DNA from: Owenia fusiformis
Lineage: Eukaryota > Annelida > Polychaeta > Sabellida > Oweniidae
Length of the DNA: 64,000 nt
Assembly: GCA_903813345.2 (NCBI GenBank)
Contig: CAIIXF020000010.1
Coordinates: forward strand, 6,811,169 to 6,875,168
Direction of reading: 5' to 3'
Part shown: positions 22,189-35,900 of the stretch, in pieces
Layout of the letters: the number at the start of each line of letters is the position of its first letter
Position numbering within the stretch: position 1 is the first letter of the stretch
Program-made: the position numbers and the translations under genes
The notes under the pieces: generated by a model
Databases searched by the model: none
What the model was told of the DNA's origin: nothing
Seen by the model: only the letters and a program-made list of their open reading frames with translations

Positions 22189-24900
22189 TTGCTACTCCGT
22201 GGAGTTGCTGTTTTCTAGTTTTAATTTAAAACTCGGTTTTGAATGGACAAGACTGGCATAGGTCCGGCAAACGAAAATTTTCTATATGGTGTCACGTACC
22301 AGTCATGTCAATTAATTTAACATGTCCTAAGTGTGATGAACATAGATTTCAAGTAGTCTTCCTCTATGAGTGGATCCCTCCTTGTCCTTACCTTCAACGC
22401 CCTTGTGGGGAGGTGCGAAGTGGGGTGGAAATCATGAGGGCTTAAGCAAGACAACTAAATGAATTATTTTAATGGGCCAACGACGTTACATTCGAATGAA
22501 CCAGTGTGTACAACAACCGTGACTGCAGTCTTCGTTTACGGGTTGCCTCAGTTTGTAGTTGGGTGGGCAGCGCATTGCTAAGAAGAAAAACTAAAATAAT
22601 CGAAAAAGCCATGAATCCTCCAATGAGTTCCACAACTATCATCTTACTAAATCATCATCATGGAACAAATGATATATGGCTTGCTATATAGGTCCAAAGT
22701 CGGTGTCACTGGTGGAAAAAAATTGGGCCCAAAAAGTTAGTAGGGCCTCAATTAGTTGGCTTTTTGGGTATTACTTATATTAGCCTTTATAGGCTAAATT
22801 GTCTAAACTGGGCCTTAAAAGTTCTAAAAAGTTGGCTCCTGGGTCCGCCAGAGGGTGTCACCACAATCACGTCAATAAAGGATTTGATTTGTTTATGGGT
22901 ATTGACCCTGAACTCGCGTACTGCCTGTATCGTTTAAATAGCAATAAGTGCATCCTGTTCCCAGTCCTAAACACAGGGGAATCACCATTAAGTCTGTACT
23001 GTAGTATTATTCAAACATCAATTGATATAAGTGGATAATTTATTGATTCACAAGAGTTACAACAAATATTGCTCCTGATAAGAGTTTCTCTCACATGTTG
23101 GAACACGGGTCTTCGTGAACTTGAATACAACAATGCACGGACGCTCAACTAAAGTACATTTTATTTCAGTGGATATTAAGATTTCTGCCCAAGAAAACAG
23201 GTTAGTAGTTAGTATGCATTTTTCATATATTCATTTTAGCACATATATTGTTACGAATCGCAAAAGCGTCGGCATGAATGTTTTACTTTTCCATGGTACC
23301 ATGATATACTGCAAGAGACTGACCATTTAATACATCTTGAACCTAACATGATACAGACACCATCATCGGCATGACATAGTCAGAGCCAATTGCAACAACA
23401 GAAAGTAGTTTCATATTTGAAAAAAGTATATACACTACTAGTATTCGGAAATTCAAAATTGTGTTTGTCAGAGACTGCCACTTTGATAAAGGTGTTCGTA
23501 ACAGTATTAAAATAAGAATTTTCCAAAAGATTTAAAAGTGCTTTAATTTCCAGACTCTGATATGCATTTTTGTTTTAAATAATGTAATTTGCATTCTTTG
23601 TTAAACACAGGCTAAGGGAAAGTCTTAAGCTGTTAAGGTCGATCTTCTATATTGAGCTTAAACTACGTTAAATCTACTTTTCCCTTGGTCATTTAACAAG
23701 GGCACAAAGTTCATACAGTTCAGTGCGGTTGGTTCAATAAGGGGTGTTGTTATGTCGGCAATCACATTTCGTTATACATGCTATATCAAATATTTTAGAT
23801 TTAATCATTTTTATTGGCATTTAAGAATAAAATGTTCATGACTTATACTCATGTATGATACAACTTATCCTACTGCACCCAGGCTCGTTGCCAGGATTTG
23901 CCAAGGGGGAGGGGGGGGGGGTCATCGCCACCCAAGGTCTGATGATCAAAGCCTTAAAATTAATTTTCTCTTGACCTCATGAAGAATGTCTACTTATTTC
24001 ACAATATCTGACATTTCATATCTTACTAAATCAATATAGAGTCCTGGATTATTGGATTGCAATAACTGATAATTGAAAACTGCTATCTCATGACAGGAAC
24101 GACAAACTGAGAGGTACAGACTATAGACCTTAATGTACCCTGTATCAATCTATCGTCATCCGAACACGTTCACAAAACAAATAATCGAACAGACATTTGT
24201 TAAACAATTGTTAAACATGTACCAGAAAATTGATATATCATGGAAAAATTCGACATTTCACCCAATATTAATTAGGCCTATACTACTGATTTCGCAAATG
24301 ATATTTTAATCTGTTTGTTATTATCACCATGACGCGATGCAAAACTGTCAACAAAGCTTGATTACATCTGTAGCCATCTGCATAGTTGTGCTCATTAAAA
24401 CACAATATTATCAAAATGGTTGTGTTAGCTTATTTCTATGAACATAACAAATATGATGTTTTAATCTGTTTGTTATTAATTACCATGACGCGATGCAAAA
24501 CTGTCAACAAAGCTTGATTACATCTGAATTAGTTGTGCTCATCTAGGGACTGACACAACTGTTTTTGGAGATTTGTATTTATGTCATCTTGAGCCAAGTT
24601 TTTTGAGGAATTTGAACGATCCAAACTTGCAGATTATAACAGCTATGAAAAGAGGTTGATGTATATTGGATATAAGCCACATCTCTGGACATATCACATC
24701 AGTAACTCATCATCTAATAGAATTAAATGCCTTTTCAGCTTTTTGTTTGAGAGTTTATCAAAACTTGAAACCTTTGTTGGAACACCTGTACATCTACAAG
24801 GAACTGTTTTGGCCAATTTAGAGAGCGTTCCTTGTTCGCAGGTTTTACTGTTATGATAAAACATCGAGTTGTTACGTCTGTTTGTTTAGAACACGGCATC
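22189..24900. other. Intergenic DNA with minor repeats
   Basis: No gene can be supported. Contents: a diverged TIR element at about 22700-22855 (relative of 9239-9448), a poly-G tract near 23909-23922, and a tandem duplication of about 75 bp (24295-24372 and 24449-24527, both with CCATGACGCGATGCAAAACT), with partly repeated flanking sequence. Confidence 0.5.
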
Positions 24901-25027
24901 GCAGTGTGTTATTCAACCTTCATTTGTTATTTATGTTTCAGATATAAAAGTGGCAAATACATGGGCAAAACTCCAGTGACAAACTACAGAAAATCATAGC
25001 TGGTAGCTGATTCTAGCTGCTTTATAT

Positions 25028-27858
25028 ATGATGGAGGAGAAAAAGAAATTGGAAGACCCGATCGTTCAATCGGGGGAAGATAATTTTGAAATTGAAGTAA
25101 GTGAACAAAAAATGAAAAAATGAGCCCGATTCTTAAATGTAACGAATGATTTTTAGTCCGGAGTCCCCGGCTCTCAAACGATATAAAATCAAATTAAGTC
25201 GAGGTACCAGGTGATGACAGCTTTCCCGTAGCATAAACACAATTGAAACAACATCGCACAAAGATCGTGCATTTTAGTGCTTGCAGTTGATAAACGTTTA
25301 TCGAGTTTAGATGTTTACTTTATTAACACTGTCATTCGATTAATTTAATGAAAATCTTAAATGATTCGACTATTTGACGAGGAGCCATGCCAAATTCTAT
25401 AAATGTTGGAGAAGACAGAATCGCAACAAAAGTACAGTTGTTATATTATAAACCCTTTCCGAGTTATAATTTCCAATTTAATATCAATTCCAATTTTTTG
25501 AAATGGACGCAGAACTTTTAACCATTACTGCGTGTAGTAAATGGGCTTCCGGAGGTATGTAGACAGTAGATGATCGATAAACATTAGGAATATGCTGTTT
25601 GGTAACGGGTTTGGTAGCTGCAGGTTTATGGTGTATACTGGAAAGTTCACCTCCTTCTTCTATGAGCATATGCATTGGTTTTGTTTTTTGTCGATTTAAA
25701 CCTAAACTAAATATCGCATTTTTAGCTAAAATATATCGTACAGTCAATCGCATAATCGCTTTCCATTGTCCACTGCTGTTTTGATGCTTACGAAACAAAA
25801 AATATATTTCGTAACTTTTAATACAAACAAAAAGTTAGAAAAGAACAGTCAAAATACTTGAAATCCGAAAGATCGCATCTAATTCTCACAGATTCCCTTA
25901 TTTTGGCCGATCTGTATACTACTCTACATAGAATATATCGGCTTGGTAGCTATAGTACAGACAAGATCCCAAATCGGGACTACAATGACATGATCTCTAT
26001 TTCAGCCTGCAAGCACTGGTGATGGAGGGTTTGAAGAGATCGTCTGGTACAGAAGGCACGATATTTGGGCTTGGTTCGGTGGTATACTGTTCATCCTTGC
26101 CCTCATGGGAGCTATGATGGGAATCGGTGAGTGACTGTTCAATTCATGTTCGAAATATTAAATACGGCCGTAGAATAATTGTTCCTTGTCCGAACAAAAA
26201 TGAAATCAGATTTTTGGCCGATATAAAGATGGCAGCAGCAGTATAATCCTATCAACCAGATTGATTGACCTGCCCTCTTTAGATAAACTATATCGCCCTA
26301 TAGCCAAAACTAGCAGGGGACCGTGGTCAGACTTGATAAATAAGTTATCAACGCACTTACAAATGAAGCTCGTCTATTGTCGATAGCTATTGCTCATCAA
26401 TATGTTATTTCATTTCTAGGAGAAGCAAGGGGATGGGACGCTGCTGCAGGACACACTCATAATACTAGTGCAACATCGCTAGACCGTTTCCTCCCGGAGC
26501 CATATCTCGAAGAGCCGGGTGTGAAATGGCGGTCAGGAGCTGATAGAACCGGTCTCTGGTATTATTGGAAACTGGACCCTGCCAAGGTGACAGCTGCTAG
26601 TAGGGCCTTTATGTGGATCGGTTACGCTGGTCACCAGCTTTCCATATGGTTTGTGACCTATAGGGCGCAGGTGGCAAAGGCCTCTAGGCCTTTCGGCGAA
26701 AAGAAGTACACGCCTTTTATGGACAAATACAATTGGGCAGCGTTCGGATTGAACGCATTCTTTCATATACTACATTTAATTAATACACACACTACATATG
26801 ATGCCACAGCGCAAGATGTTTCAATTGCAAGTTCCCAAGGATCTGTCATCATGGCTTTGTGCTTTGTCATATTTTTAGAATACAGCGAACGTGGACTTTG
26901 GTTAGGATGGCCAGGGCCGAACGATCATGACAAAGTGGCCAAGAAAATACGAACAGCACCATTGGAAGCTGTAAGACTAATGCGAAAATACCATGGTTAT
27001 GCCATATCATGGGCTGCCATATACACCTTCTGGTACCATCCTATGGAGAACACCATCGGTCACGCATTTGGTTTCGTCCACACCTGGTTATTAGTATTGC
27101 AAGGCAGTCTCATGCACACTAAATTTCATCAAAACAAATGGTGGCGATTCATCCTCGAAGCATGGGTCACTATTCATGCGTTGCTAGTAGCTCTTCAAAC
27201 TGGAGACCCGAACGTACTCAATGGGACTCTACTTTGGCCAATGTTCCTGTTTGGCTTCCTCTTTACTCTTTGCTTTACTTGGATATACATTTTTCCATTC
27301 TGGTCAAAAATATCAGGATGGTTCCGTTTGGCCCCCGTTGTACTCTACTTCGCGGCTACGATCGGTAGTTACAGTCAGATTCTAGACAGACAAGGACGGC
27401 CATTTACAAGATTACAGGAAATTATTAGAATACCAGGCATAATATATATCTTCTTCTTCGTAATCTGGGGATTCGTCGCCCTTTTCCAATTAATTGACAA
27501 AAAGATCAACGGAGGTCCTACCACTAAGGCCCCTTCGGCCGGACAACAAGTCGGTTTGATATTTGGATTTCTATTCGGATATGCTGTGATGATTGGCGTA
27601 TCTATAATGTTTCATGTACTAGACTGGCAGACCCAAATGTTCACGTTAATGGCTATTTTAGTTGCTTTATTTACTATAGGTGTCGCTGCTACCAGTGTCT
27701 GCTTGCATAGACTAATCCCAGCGAGAATCAGTGCAAAAATTGAAGACATGGATGTATCCAATCAAGTTGTGCTGACGTCCATTGTGCCCAAGGGCGGCCA
27801 ACAAAATAATGGCTATGACCAATCAACAGAACAAATAGTGCAGACAAAATCTGTGTAG
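25028..27858 (+). CDS. Polytopic histidine-rich membrane protein, family not recognised
   Basis: Three exons join in frame: 25028-25096, 26006-26126, 26420-27858, or 1629 nt giving 542 aa. The start is ATGATG at 25028. The short acidic/lysine-rich cytosolic-like head (exon 1) is followed by about 12 predicted membrane helices: one in exon 2 (about residues 40-62), then about 124-145, 169-190, 200-220, 252-272, 276-297, 305-325, 333-358, 364-382, 401-420, 440-462 and 470-492. Hydrophilic loops and a 45-residue polar tail complete it. Histidines cluster in or beside helices 2-7 (H135, H179, H182, H187, H255, H270, H278, H284, H296, H300, H316), with the block FWYHPMENTIGHAFGF. The pattern could ligate haem or metal, but this is inference. 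No signal peptide. Almost all of the protein is one large exon. I cannot name the family with confidence, and it is not SLC22-like. Confidence 0.9.
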
Positions 27859-27874
27859 AACAAATAGGCTTAAA

Positions 27875-27943
27875 TACAGGGTGGGCAAAAAGTAATTTCT
27901 ATTCCATAATTTGAATTGGGGATTGTTTTTGCCCTACCCTGTA
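27875..27943. mobile_element. 69-bp mariner-type mini-MITE in the 3' UTR
   Basis: TACAGGGTGGGCAAAAAG at 27875 is mirrored by TTTTTGCCCTACCCTGTA ending at 27943, with TA at each edge. It starts 16 bp after the stop codon of the membrane-protein gene, so it is probably transcribed in its 3' UTR. Confidence 0.85.
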
Positions 27944-28514
27944 AAAACAGCAACTTCATATTGACAACTAATTTTTTAAGATTACATTTCACATATGTAA
28001 CATTCCTGTGTAAAAATGCTTGCAATAATATAATATGATAAATACAATGATTATTCACAAAATTTGTACTTTGTTGATTCTTCATGTTTTTGAATATACA
28101 ACTCTGAAGCCTTATTTAGCCCTGGTTTCATACACCTGAGTATATAAGCTTTCCAACGGAATATGATTTATCCACAAGGTACTAGTACTTTGGAAGTCAA
28201 ACGTTAAATTCTTGACCTTCCTGCATGCTGCAGGTCTATTATAGTAATAAGTGTTTCGCATACCTTTCCAACAATCTAGACTGTAGCTAGACTGGAGGTC
28301 CATGGTGTAACATTGCAAAATTTCGGGTTTTCAAACAGACACGTCATAGGGTGGATGAAGGGACGAACGGATAGAAGGGTGATTTCATAGCCTCGCCAAC
28401 AAGTGAGCTAATACATGGAAGATGTTGTAAAAATGCAAATAAGGAACAGAATGGGTCGAAAGATTGAACCCTAGTGAACACCACACGTGATTATAAATCT
28501 TCTAAGACGTTATC

Positions 28515-28670
28515 GTTATGTATTGTTTCTTGAATTCGGTTAGAGAGATCAGCCTAATGAACAACCTACGTTTATTTCTGACTCCAAACATGTCATTTTT
28601 GATCTCATGATTTATAGCATCGAAAGCTTCAGACAAGTCAATAAAAATTGCAATATTAATTTTTCGATTG
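28515..28670 (-). pseudogene. LINE reverse transcriptase fragment
   Basis: Read on the minus strand, the segment encodes AIFIDLSEAFDAINHEI followed by diverged sequence. This is the first catalytic-aspartate block of a non-LTR reverse transcriptase. The rest of the domain is absent, so this is a decayed fragment. Confidence 0.7.
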
Positions 28671-28737
28671 TCTCGCAGTTAGACACCCTTTCAAACAAGT
28701 CGTGCACTTGCCCGGGTCTCTAGTTCTACACGCATGT

Positions 28738-28782
28738 TCAGTTGAAATGGTTGTGTACATTGTACACAACCATTTCAACTGA
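28738..28782. repeat. Perfect 22-bp palindrome with 1-base spacer
   Basis: Bases 28738-28759 are exactly reverse-complementary to 28761-28782, with a single T at 28760. Key part: GGTTGTGTACA T TGTACACAACC. It lies 1.1 kb upstream of the SLC22 start codon. Confidence 0.85.
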
Positions 28783-29908
28783 TAGATTATGCTGGCTAAC
28801 CGCAAAATAACAAGGTAACATAATCATACTAAATGCTTGGCATCCTATAGATAAAAGACGAGTGATTATCATTTGATAGTATAATAACATATAATCAACA
28901 CTTTATTGTTCACACGTTAGCTGTCCCTCTTGAAGATAAACTCGGTTGTAAACATAGTTTTACAAGTTTTATACATCTCCCTCAATACACATTAGTTTGT
29001 AAACCGGATGGCTGCTTGATACTGTTTCTGAATTACGTTCTCTGTATATTCATGTAGTTCAAGTCCGTTGTCACCCTGTCTAATTGCAGAACGCAATGGC
29101 TAGCAGAAATCAAAGCGAGCTCGAAGTTTTGAAGGACTTTTGTCAGTTTTCATCCATGAAGATTGTGAAACGATCATAAAAAGTTCCAACACCGTTCAAT
29201 CCGTTCGCACAGTTTTAGCCCATTCAGTAATTCACACTTTAAACAGGCAATGTGCCTATTTTGGAAGGAAAAAGGACAAAATATTATATGAGACATGTCA
29301 ATCACACAGCCAATCAAATATGATAAAAACTTTAATTTGGGATAATACTGAACTGAAAAAAAAATTACTCGTATAGAAAACGGCATTTGAAGTTCAGAGA
29401 CTGAAAAAAGTGAATTACCACTTTTCACATTTGTGGATGTTTTAAATAACTCTTGGATTAAAAGATGGCGTATGCTTGAAAATCCTATCAAAATGAATGG
29501 ATAATTAATGCAAACAACAATGCCATCTTTCTATGGCATGGCTAAAAACTTGACACATATAAATTGATTGATCAAAAATATTTTTCATGATCTAGTGTCA
29601 ACTCTGATGTGGTCTGTTTGAGCTGTTTTGGTGTCAAATGAAAGATCGGGTACTTATTTATCCATTGGAAATACTATGAAGATCAAAAGTGAGACTTCAT
29701 TTACGCACTTTGTCCCTTTAAGTAGGTATTCAGATAGTCTAGTTTAATGTGACTTGGGGGTGGCCAAATGGGGACCTTTGATTGCCACATTTTTATTGGG
29801 GGGTGTAGAGTTCAAACGAAGGGGATGCCCTCTTATCATTGTTTCGACTTCACATTCTATCACAACATGATTTGCATTTTGGATTTTATTTCGTGAATGT
29901 AATACATC
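28783..29908. other. Intergenic DNA upstream of SLC22 gene
   Basis: No exon is supported before the ATG at 29909. A stretch near 29600-29680 (GTTTGAGCTGTTTTGGTGTC) is an inverted, diverged copy of 21045-21130, indicating a dispersed repeat. No obvious TATA box. Confidence 0.4.
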
Positions 29909-32900
29909 ATGAATGTTGACAAGGCGTTATCGAGTTTGGGACGCTATAGTCGATGGCAAATGTTTTATATGGTGTTCCTTGGTGTATTTTCGTGTTTACC
30001 AGATGCTTGGAGTATACTTGGTATCGTTTTCATAGGTAAGTAAATCGAAGTAGCATAAATCATTGACTTAATTATCAAGAGAGGTGACTCTACTTTGACA
30101 TTGCTACCGGATATTGCACTTCAAAGTGTACCATAGAGGGATATATATACTAAGTGAATGGATTATATGCACTGCTGCGAGTCATTTTTAGCAATTCAAT
30201 TCAGAGTCCTGTATAATGACAGCACTCAAACAACTGCAACAATTCAGATTCATAGATTGGTACTTGTTTATTATGTCACCACCAAAAGTGGTGACATATT
30301 GTTATGGTCTCCGTTTTTTTGCGACGGCGGTTGGTGGTTGGCGGTTGGTGGTTGGTGCTTGGAGGTTGGCGTCCGGCGTCCGGCGTCTGTAACAATTTCT
30401 TACAACTTCCTATAACTTAACAAATACTGTTTAGACTGACTTCAATTTTTTTCTAAATCATCTACATGTTCTCAGAAGTTCAAATCTGACTTTAGATTTG
30501 ACATTTGACCTTCAATGACCTTCTCAAGGTCAAAAAGGTCTTTTTTCAACTTGCTTCACATTGACTAAATTTTTTTTCAAAATCATCTACATGTTCTCAG
30601 AAATTCAAATCTGACTTTAGATTTGACTTTAGATTTGACATTTGACCTTCAAATCTGACTTTAGATTTGACATTTGACCTTCAATGACCTTCTCAAGGTC
30701 AAAAAAGGTCAAAAAGGTCTGTTTTCAACTTGCTTCAAATTGACTAATACTGTTTAGACTGACTTCAATTTTTTTCTAAATCATCTACATGTTCTCAGAA
30801 GTTCAAATCTGACTTTAGATTTGACATTTGACCTTCAATGACCTTCTCAAGGTCAAAAAGGTCTTTTTTCAACTTGCTTCACATTGACTAAATTTTTTTT
30901 CAAAATCATCTACATGTTCTCAGAAATTCAAATCTAACTTTAGATTTGACTTTAGATTGTACATTTGACCTTCAAATCTGACTTAAGATTTGACATTTGA
31001 CCTTCAATGACCTTCTCAAGGTCAAAAAAGGTCAAAAAGGTCTGTTTTCAACATTGACTAAATTTTTTTTTCAAAATCATCTACGTGTTCTCAGAAATTC
31101 AAATCTGACGTAAGATTTGACTTAAGATTTGACATTTGACCTTCAATTACCTTCTCAAGGTCAAAAAAGGTCAAAAAGGTCTGTTTTCAACTTGCTTCAA
31201 ATTGACTAAAAAAAAATTTCAAAATCATCTACGTGTTCTCAGAAATTCAAATCTGACTTTAGATTTGACTTAAGATTTGACATTGGACCTTCAATGACCT
31301 TCTCAAAGTCAATAAAGGTCAAAAAGGTCTTTTTTTCAACTTGCTTCAAATTGACTAAACTTTTTTTCAAAATCATCTACATGTTCTCAGAAATTCAAAT
31401 ATGACTTTAGATTTGACATTTGACCTTCAATGATTTTCTCAATGTCAAAAAGGTCAAAAAGGTATGTTTTCAACTTGGTTCAAATTGACTAAATTTTTTT
31501 TTCAAAATCATCTACGTGTTCTCAGAAATTCAAATCTGACTTAAGATTTGACTTACGATTTGACATTTGACCTTCAATGACCTTCTCAAGGTCAAAAAAG
31601 GTCAAAAAGGTCTGTTTTCAACTTGCTTCAAATTGACTAAAAAAAAATTTCAAAATCATCTACGTGTTCTCAGAAATTCAAATCTGACTTTAGATTTGAC
31701 TTAAGATTTGACATTTGACCTTCAATGACCTTCTCAAAGTCAAAAAAGGTCAAAAGGGTCTTTTTTCATCTTGCTTCAAATTGACTAAATTTTTTTTCAA
31801 AATTATCTACATGTTCTCAGAAATTCATATATGACTTTAGATTTGACTTTAGATTTGACATTTGACCTTCAATGACCTTCTCAAGGTCAAAAAAGGTCAA
31901 AAAGGTCTTTTTTCAACTTGCTTCAAATTGACTAATTTTTTTTCAAAATCATCTACATGTTCTCAGAAATTCAAATCTGACTTTAGATTTGACATTTGAC
32001 CTTTAATGACCTTCTCAAGGTCAAAAAAGGTCAAAAAGGTCTGTTTTCAACTTGCTTCAAATTGACCAAATTTTTTTTTCAAAATAATCTACATCTTTTC
32101 AGAAGTTCAAATTTGACTTTACAAGTTCTCAGAAGTTCAAATCTGACTTTAGATTTGACCTTTGACCTTCAATGACCTTCTCAAGGTCAAAAAGGTCTTT
32201 TTTCAACTTGCTTCAAATTAACTAAAAAAAAATTTCAAATTCATCTACGTGTTCTCAGAAATTCAAATCTGACTTTAGATTTGACTTAAGATTTGACACT
32301 TGACCTTCAATGACCTAACTAGGTGGTGACATTTTGTCATGTTAATGCCTTGTGAAAACTTTGTTTTTAGGGATTGTCGAAAATAGTGGGGCCAAGAACT
32401 TTATACTCCCTGCTGGGGGATCTGGTAAAGTTGAAAAACGGGGCATTTGAGTACCTTATATTTTTTTTTTCGATATGTCGGAATAAGGATCAAACATTTA
32501 ACGTGCATTTTTTGAAAGCTATTATGTCATGTTATATGTCGTTTTACGGTATGCCAACGACTGAGAATTCAAACAGTGTACTTAACTTCAGAATGATGAT
32601 GTCGCGGGTATTTTTCGTCGAAATTGAATGTATCACCACATTTTAACGCACCATTCGGAAGCTTTATTATGTCGTTTTAACCAGAAAACAGTCTTCTAAC
32701 AACTAAAAAATCAACCACTGAGTGTCACACAATCTCTTGAAAGCCCATGGTCACGCTAAGATTACAACGCTATTTGAGAGATGTTACGGACATTTTGTCC
32801 ACGAGATTTATGTATGTATGTAGTGACTGACCACACTTTGAACATAACATTTGCATAGTTGAATAAATGTTGTTTTTGCCAAAATGAAATTGGTCTTAAT

Positions 32901-35900
32901 TCAAGCCACTTGCCACTATTTGGACTGACTGAGAGACAGATGGACAAATCGATGTTAAGTAAAATGGCTTAAAATAATGGACATAATTTTTTGCCAATTA
33001 TTTGTAACAAAATTATTTCATACAACTACTCTTTACAGTGACATGGCTTTTTGCAATGCAGGATACCTGAAATAATTTGTAAAGCTAGGAAGTGTGCCAA
33101 AATTGAATTTCGAGAGACAAAAATTGTAACCATTTTGAAAATAGGCCAGGAGTCATAGGGGAGTTTTTTGTATTGATGTTGAACAAAAATAACTTGAAAC
33201 TGGAATCCTATCGACAGAGGTTTTAAAGGGGACCACCACCATGGTCACATGATCAGTCGTGTGGAGGTAAGCTCCCAGTTGAAATAAAAGCACTGTCCTC
33301 CTTTGGTTTATGTGAAAAGTAGCTAATACCCTCATGTATTGGTCAGTTTGTGTGTTACACGACTAATCCACACAATATGCTTCATTCAACATATTTTATG
33401 CTATAAAGCTGCATATAAAAACACTACTTTGCAGTAAAAACGTACTACTGGATGAACTAAGGTTAGGGTAATTAAATAAGTTGTTTCTCATTCTTGCCCG
33501 CGTGTGGCCCAATCCCCCTCCACCTTCTTCTGCCATTTCTGAGAAAAAACACCGTACCTCGCGCGCATCCATGGCGTGTGAAACACCTTTTTTTATTTTT
33601 ACTTTTTATGGATCAGGATAATTGACAATATCGTGGTACTGATATATGATCAAATATTCCAGTAAAGTAGGCTAAATTCAACATATAAATTCAACATAAA
33701 CTCAGTTTATTTCCTTCAAAATTAGTTATTTGTTTTTACAGTTATTTTAAAGAAAAAAATCATCCCGTCCCTCATCAGCATTTTAGATAGACAAAAAAGG
33801 TAATATAAAACCGTCATTCCCGTATCAATTTTGAAAAATAGAAGAAAGAGAAACAACTAATTTAATTACCCTGGCCTAACATAAAATACAAAGCCACTAG
33901 CTAGCTCATACAGTATACTTACCCCTTGCAAATTGTAATTTTTTGAATTCACAGTAAACCCATCAATTTAAAAAAATAATATTGTTCTCATGGATCTATT
34001 ATTCATGTTAAACTAACTATGAAAATATAAATATGAAATAATATGTTAGCTTGAAGTCATATATAAGATGAAAATATATGTTCATGCATTTGCATTTTTC
34101 CAAAGGGAATATATTCCCATGTAAGTAAATACAGGTGCAATATATAATTTATATGTATATCTATGTTATCTGTCTATGCATGCGCGTATAGTGATACATT
34201 TGAAAAAAGATGGTCCTGGAAAGATTTGAAATTTGAAAGTAAGTTCATTATTCTCAAGGGTACACTTCAAGTGAAAGCTACATTGCTACAGGGTGGCCTA
34301 TTATTCTGAGACAAATGTATTATCCAACGATTGTGATTTTCGAAGCTAAAATATGATATCTTGAGCAGATGGAAATACATTCCCATGAGATATGTATGTA
34401 AGTAAAAAGTGATAACTATTTATTGAGTGTAATGAAATGTATCCTTCGCTAACTGCTTTTGTTTGAGATAATTATCATGAAATATTTTTAGATTAATTTT
34501 TATGTGTGTCATTGATCCTAATCCGCCCTGTAGTCTGGTGTTTGTAGAGCATTGCACCTCGTACAACTTATTCTCACAAATATCAAACCTCATTTACTAA
34601 TTAATTTTTTGTGTGAATATGAAGAGTCCAAGCATTGCTTTTTTATGTTTACTGTATAGCTATATTTAGCCTTGATATCCATGATTTTTTAAAACAAAAT
34701 CTCACCATTAGATTTCGAGCTATTCATGTTTACTCATTTTTCTAATTGGAAAACAATGCAAATCTCATTTTTTCAAATGAAAAAATTGAAATTCTAAGAC
34801 GGTGAAAAATCATTAAAAATTACACAGATTCAGAATCCGGCAAGCATTTTCCCTTATTCCTCTCCGTTAAGAAGTTTTGTAAGGTGGTGGATCCCTTTAA
34901 GGCAAATGGTCCAAAAGAGGATCTCGCGAGACAGATGGACAACTTAAATATAGATATATAGATGTTAACTTAAATGGCTGAAAATAAAAAAATGGATATA
35001 AAATTTTGCCGATTTTTTGTAACAAAATTATTTCATACAATTACTCTTTACAGTGACATGACTTTTTACAATGCAGGACAGCTGAAATTATTTTTAAAGC
35101 TAGAAAATGGGCCAAAAGTGAATTTCGCGAGACAAGAATGGCGACCATTTTGAAAATAGGCGAGCTTTTGAATCAAGAGTCATGGGAGAGTTTTTTGTAT
35201 TGATGTTGAACAAAATTAACTTAAAACGGGAATCCTATCGACAGAGGGTTTAAGGCAAATGGTCCAAAAATGGATTTTGCGAGACAGATGGACAAATCAA
35301 TGTTAACTAATGGCTGAAAATAAGAAAAAAGATATAATTTTTTGCTGATTTTTTGTAACAAAATTATTTCATATATCTACTCTTTACATTGACATGGATT
35401 TTTACAATGTAGGACACCTGAAATTATTTGTAAAGCTAGGAAATGGGTCAAAAGTAAATTTCGTGAGACAAAAATGGCGGCCATTTTGAAAATGGGCGAG
35501 CTTTGAACCAGGAGTCATAGGGGAGTTTTCTGTATTGATGTTGAACAGAAATAACTTAAAACAGGAATCCTATCGACAGAGGTTTTAAAACGTGCCACTA
35601 TTGTTGACGGACGGACGGATGGACGTCTTGTAATATATAGATACCCTGTCCCACATGTTTTGTTAAAGAGCAACTGAAGCATACGATCTTTCCACAAAGA
35701 TAAATTCAGACCTGCATTTGGATATCTACATCATGTAGGTAGATTATAATTGTTTTATTTATTTGTCATATCCAGTATTTAATTTATTATAGGTTTAAAC
35801 CCATATTAATATTGAAGTCATATTTGGTAAGTTAAAATCCAGTATATATTAATTATAGGAAATACCCATATTAATATTTAAGTCATGATTGGTAAGATAA

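Noticed and set aside
25484-25798. 104-codon minus-strand open frame in intron 1 of the membrane-protein gene
   Set aside because: It begins with TTG rather than ATG, has no recognisable domain and overlaps a plus-strand open frame; cannot be supported as a gene without transcript data.
30480-32320. Possible CRISPR-like array
   Set aside because: Repeats are long, imperfect and contiguous without unique spacers; this is a minisatellite in an animal genome.
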